From Bacteroidales bacterium (GTDB lineage: Bacteria; Bacteroidota; Bacteroidia; Bacteroidales; P3): a stretch of 64,000 nucleotides of DNA. Position 1 is the first letter of the stretch, and each line of letters starts with the position of its first letter. Below the pieces are notes generated by a model. That model was not told the DNA's origin. It did no database searches and worked only from the letters and a program-made list of their open reading frames with translations. The DNA lies in assembly GCA_017633985.1 (NCBI GenBank), contig JAGBOF010000019.1, positions 1-64,000 of the forward strand, in the 5' to 3' direction. Both the position numbers and the translations under genes were made by a program. Shown here piece by piece: positions 63,776 through 64,000 of the stretch.

Positions 63776-64000
63776 CTATATTTGAGTATTTTTCGTTTTA
63801 TTCTTCTTAACGATTATTCCGTTTACCACCACAATACCCATAATCACCACAAAAGCTATAAGAATGGATATCATCTCGGTTTTATACTGCTGCGGATTAA
63901 CCCAGATCTCCTTAAACATATTGAGTCTTCCCAATATCTCAACAGGAGTCCAGAACACGATAACCGTAGCAATCGCCATACGGATGTTAGCACCCCACGA
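63776..64000 (-). CDS. C-terminal end of a membrane protein (runs off the window)
   Basis: The frame is open from the window edge (SWGANIRMAIATVIVFWTPV...) to the stop at 63776-63778, so the visible part is only the last 74 residues of a longer protein. It has two hydrophobic segments, a loop NMFKEIWVNPQQYKTEM between them and a basic tail KKNKTKNTQ. The family is not recognised. An internal ATG at 63979 could in theory start a 67-residue protein, but the open upstream frame makes this less likely. Confidence 0.6.
   Translation of the reverse strand, partial: SWGANIRMAIATVIVFWTPVEILGRLNMFKEIWVNPQQYKTEMISILIAFVVIMGIVVVNGIIVKKNKTKNTQI

Overview
The window is a 64-kb chromosomal segment from a member of the Bacteroidetes, most likely order Bacteroidales. 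This rests on TAnnTTTG promoter boxes in front of most genes, a type IX secretion system (T9SS) translocon gene (sprA) directly behind ruvA, a protein with a gliding-motility/type-B T9SS sorting C-terminus, Bacteroidetes-restricted families (DUF4293- and DUF4290-like), surE next to lpxB, and a UvrD/PcrA helicase with CPBP and KefB neighbours. The sequence is AT-rich and genes are mostly housekeeping. The genus cannot be named from the sequence alone. There is no phage, CRISPR or intact insertion sequence; a fragment resembling a transposase N-terminus sits at the left edge.

Layout. 1-7.3 kb: trmD, a secreted protein of unknown function, TPR protein, DedA protein, aroE, a small HExxH membrane protein, panD and rfaE2. 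7.3-13.8 kb (minus strand): a PepSY-like lipoprotein, a TauE/SafE permease, then a compact six-gene run (glycosyltransferase, murF, anmK, ECF sigma factor, probable anti-sigma factor, small Spy-like periplasmic protein) ended by a clear terminator. 14-24 kb: DUF4293, Sel1-repeat protein, leuS, an S41 peptidase, and an operon DUF4290 - murA - arginase-like - NtrC-type regulator. 24-33 kb: pcrA-CPBP protease, a divergent pair of KefB-type antiporters, recR. 33-42 kb: htpG, lpxB, small membrane protein, surE, nitroreductase, GtrA, rpsA. 42-64 kb: M23/LysM endopeptidase, ruvB, a 1226-residue T9SS cargo, metK behind a SAM-II-like riboswitch, a SulP permease, a fused two-domain ABC ATPase, tRNA-Gln, ruvA, sprA, two small secreted beta-rich proteins, and the end of a membrane protein.

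The most unusual content is between the genes. Almost every spacer longer than about 150 bp (15 of 16 over about 170 bp, plus several shorter ones) carries exactly one copy of a modular palindromic element. Each element is a run of GC-rich pentamers (CGCCG/CGGCG at the ends; CGCTG, CTGCG, CAGCG or GCCTG inside) set in pure A/T sequence, with pentamer centres 20-22 bp apart so that end-to-end distances are nearly exact multiples of 21 bp (21, 42, 63 or 84). Arms differ between copies but often change together (covariation), so the hairpin or cruciform appears to be maintained. Two copies touch the ends of genes (lpxB, kefB). A 42-bp (2 x 21) tandem array lies next to one copy behind rpsA, and six exact 21-nt repeats with a similar core (GAAACGCC...TTTCA) encode the linker of the fused ABC ATPase. 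I consider this repeat family the best candidate for an undescribed system in the window.

Functional themes: peptidoglycan synthesis and recycling (murA, murF, anmK, M23/LysM), outer-membrane lipid and LPS building (lpxB, rfaE2, GT, GtrA), envelope stress control (ECF sigma cluster), T9SS export (sprA and a CTD cargo), recombination and repair (ruvA, ruvB, recR, pcrA), and translation (rpsA, leuS, trmD, tRNA-Gln).
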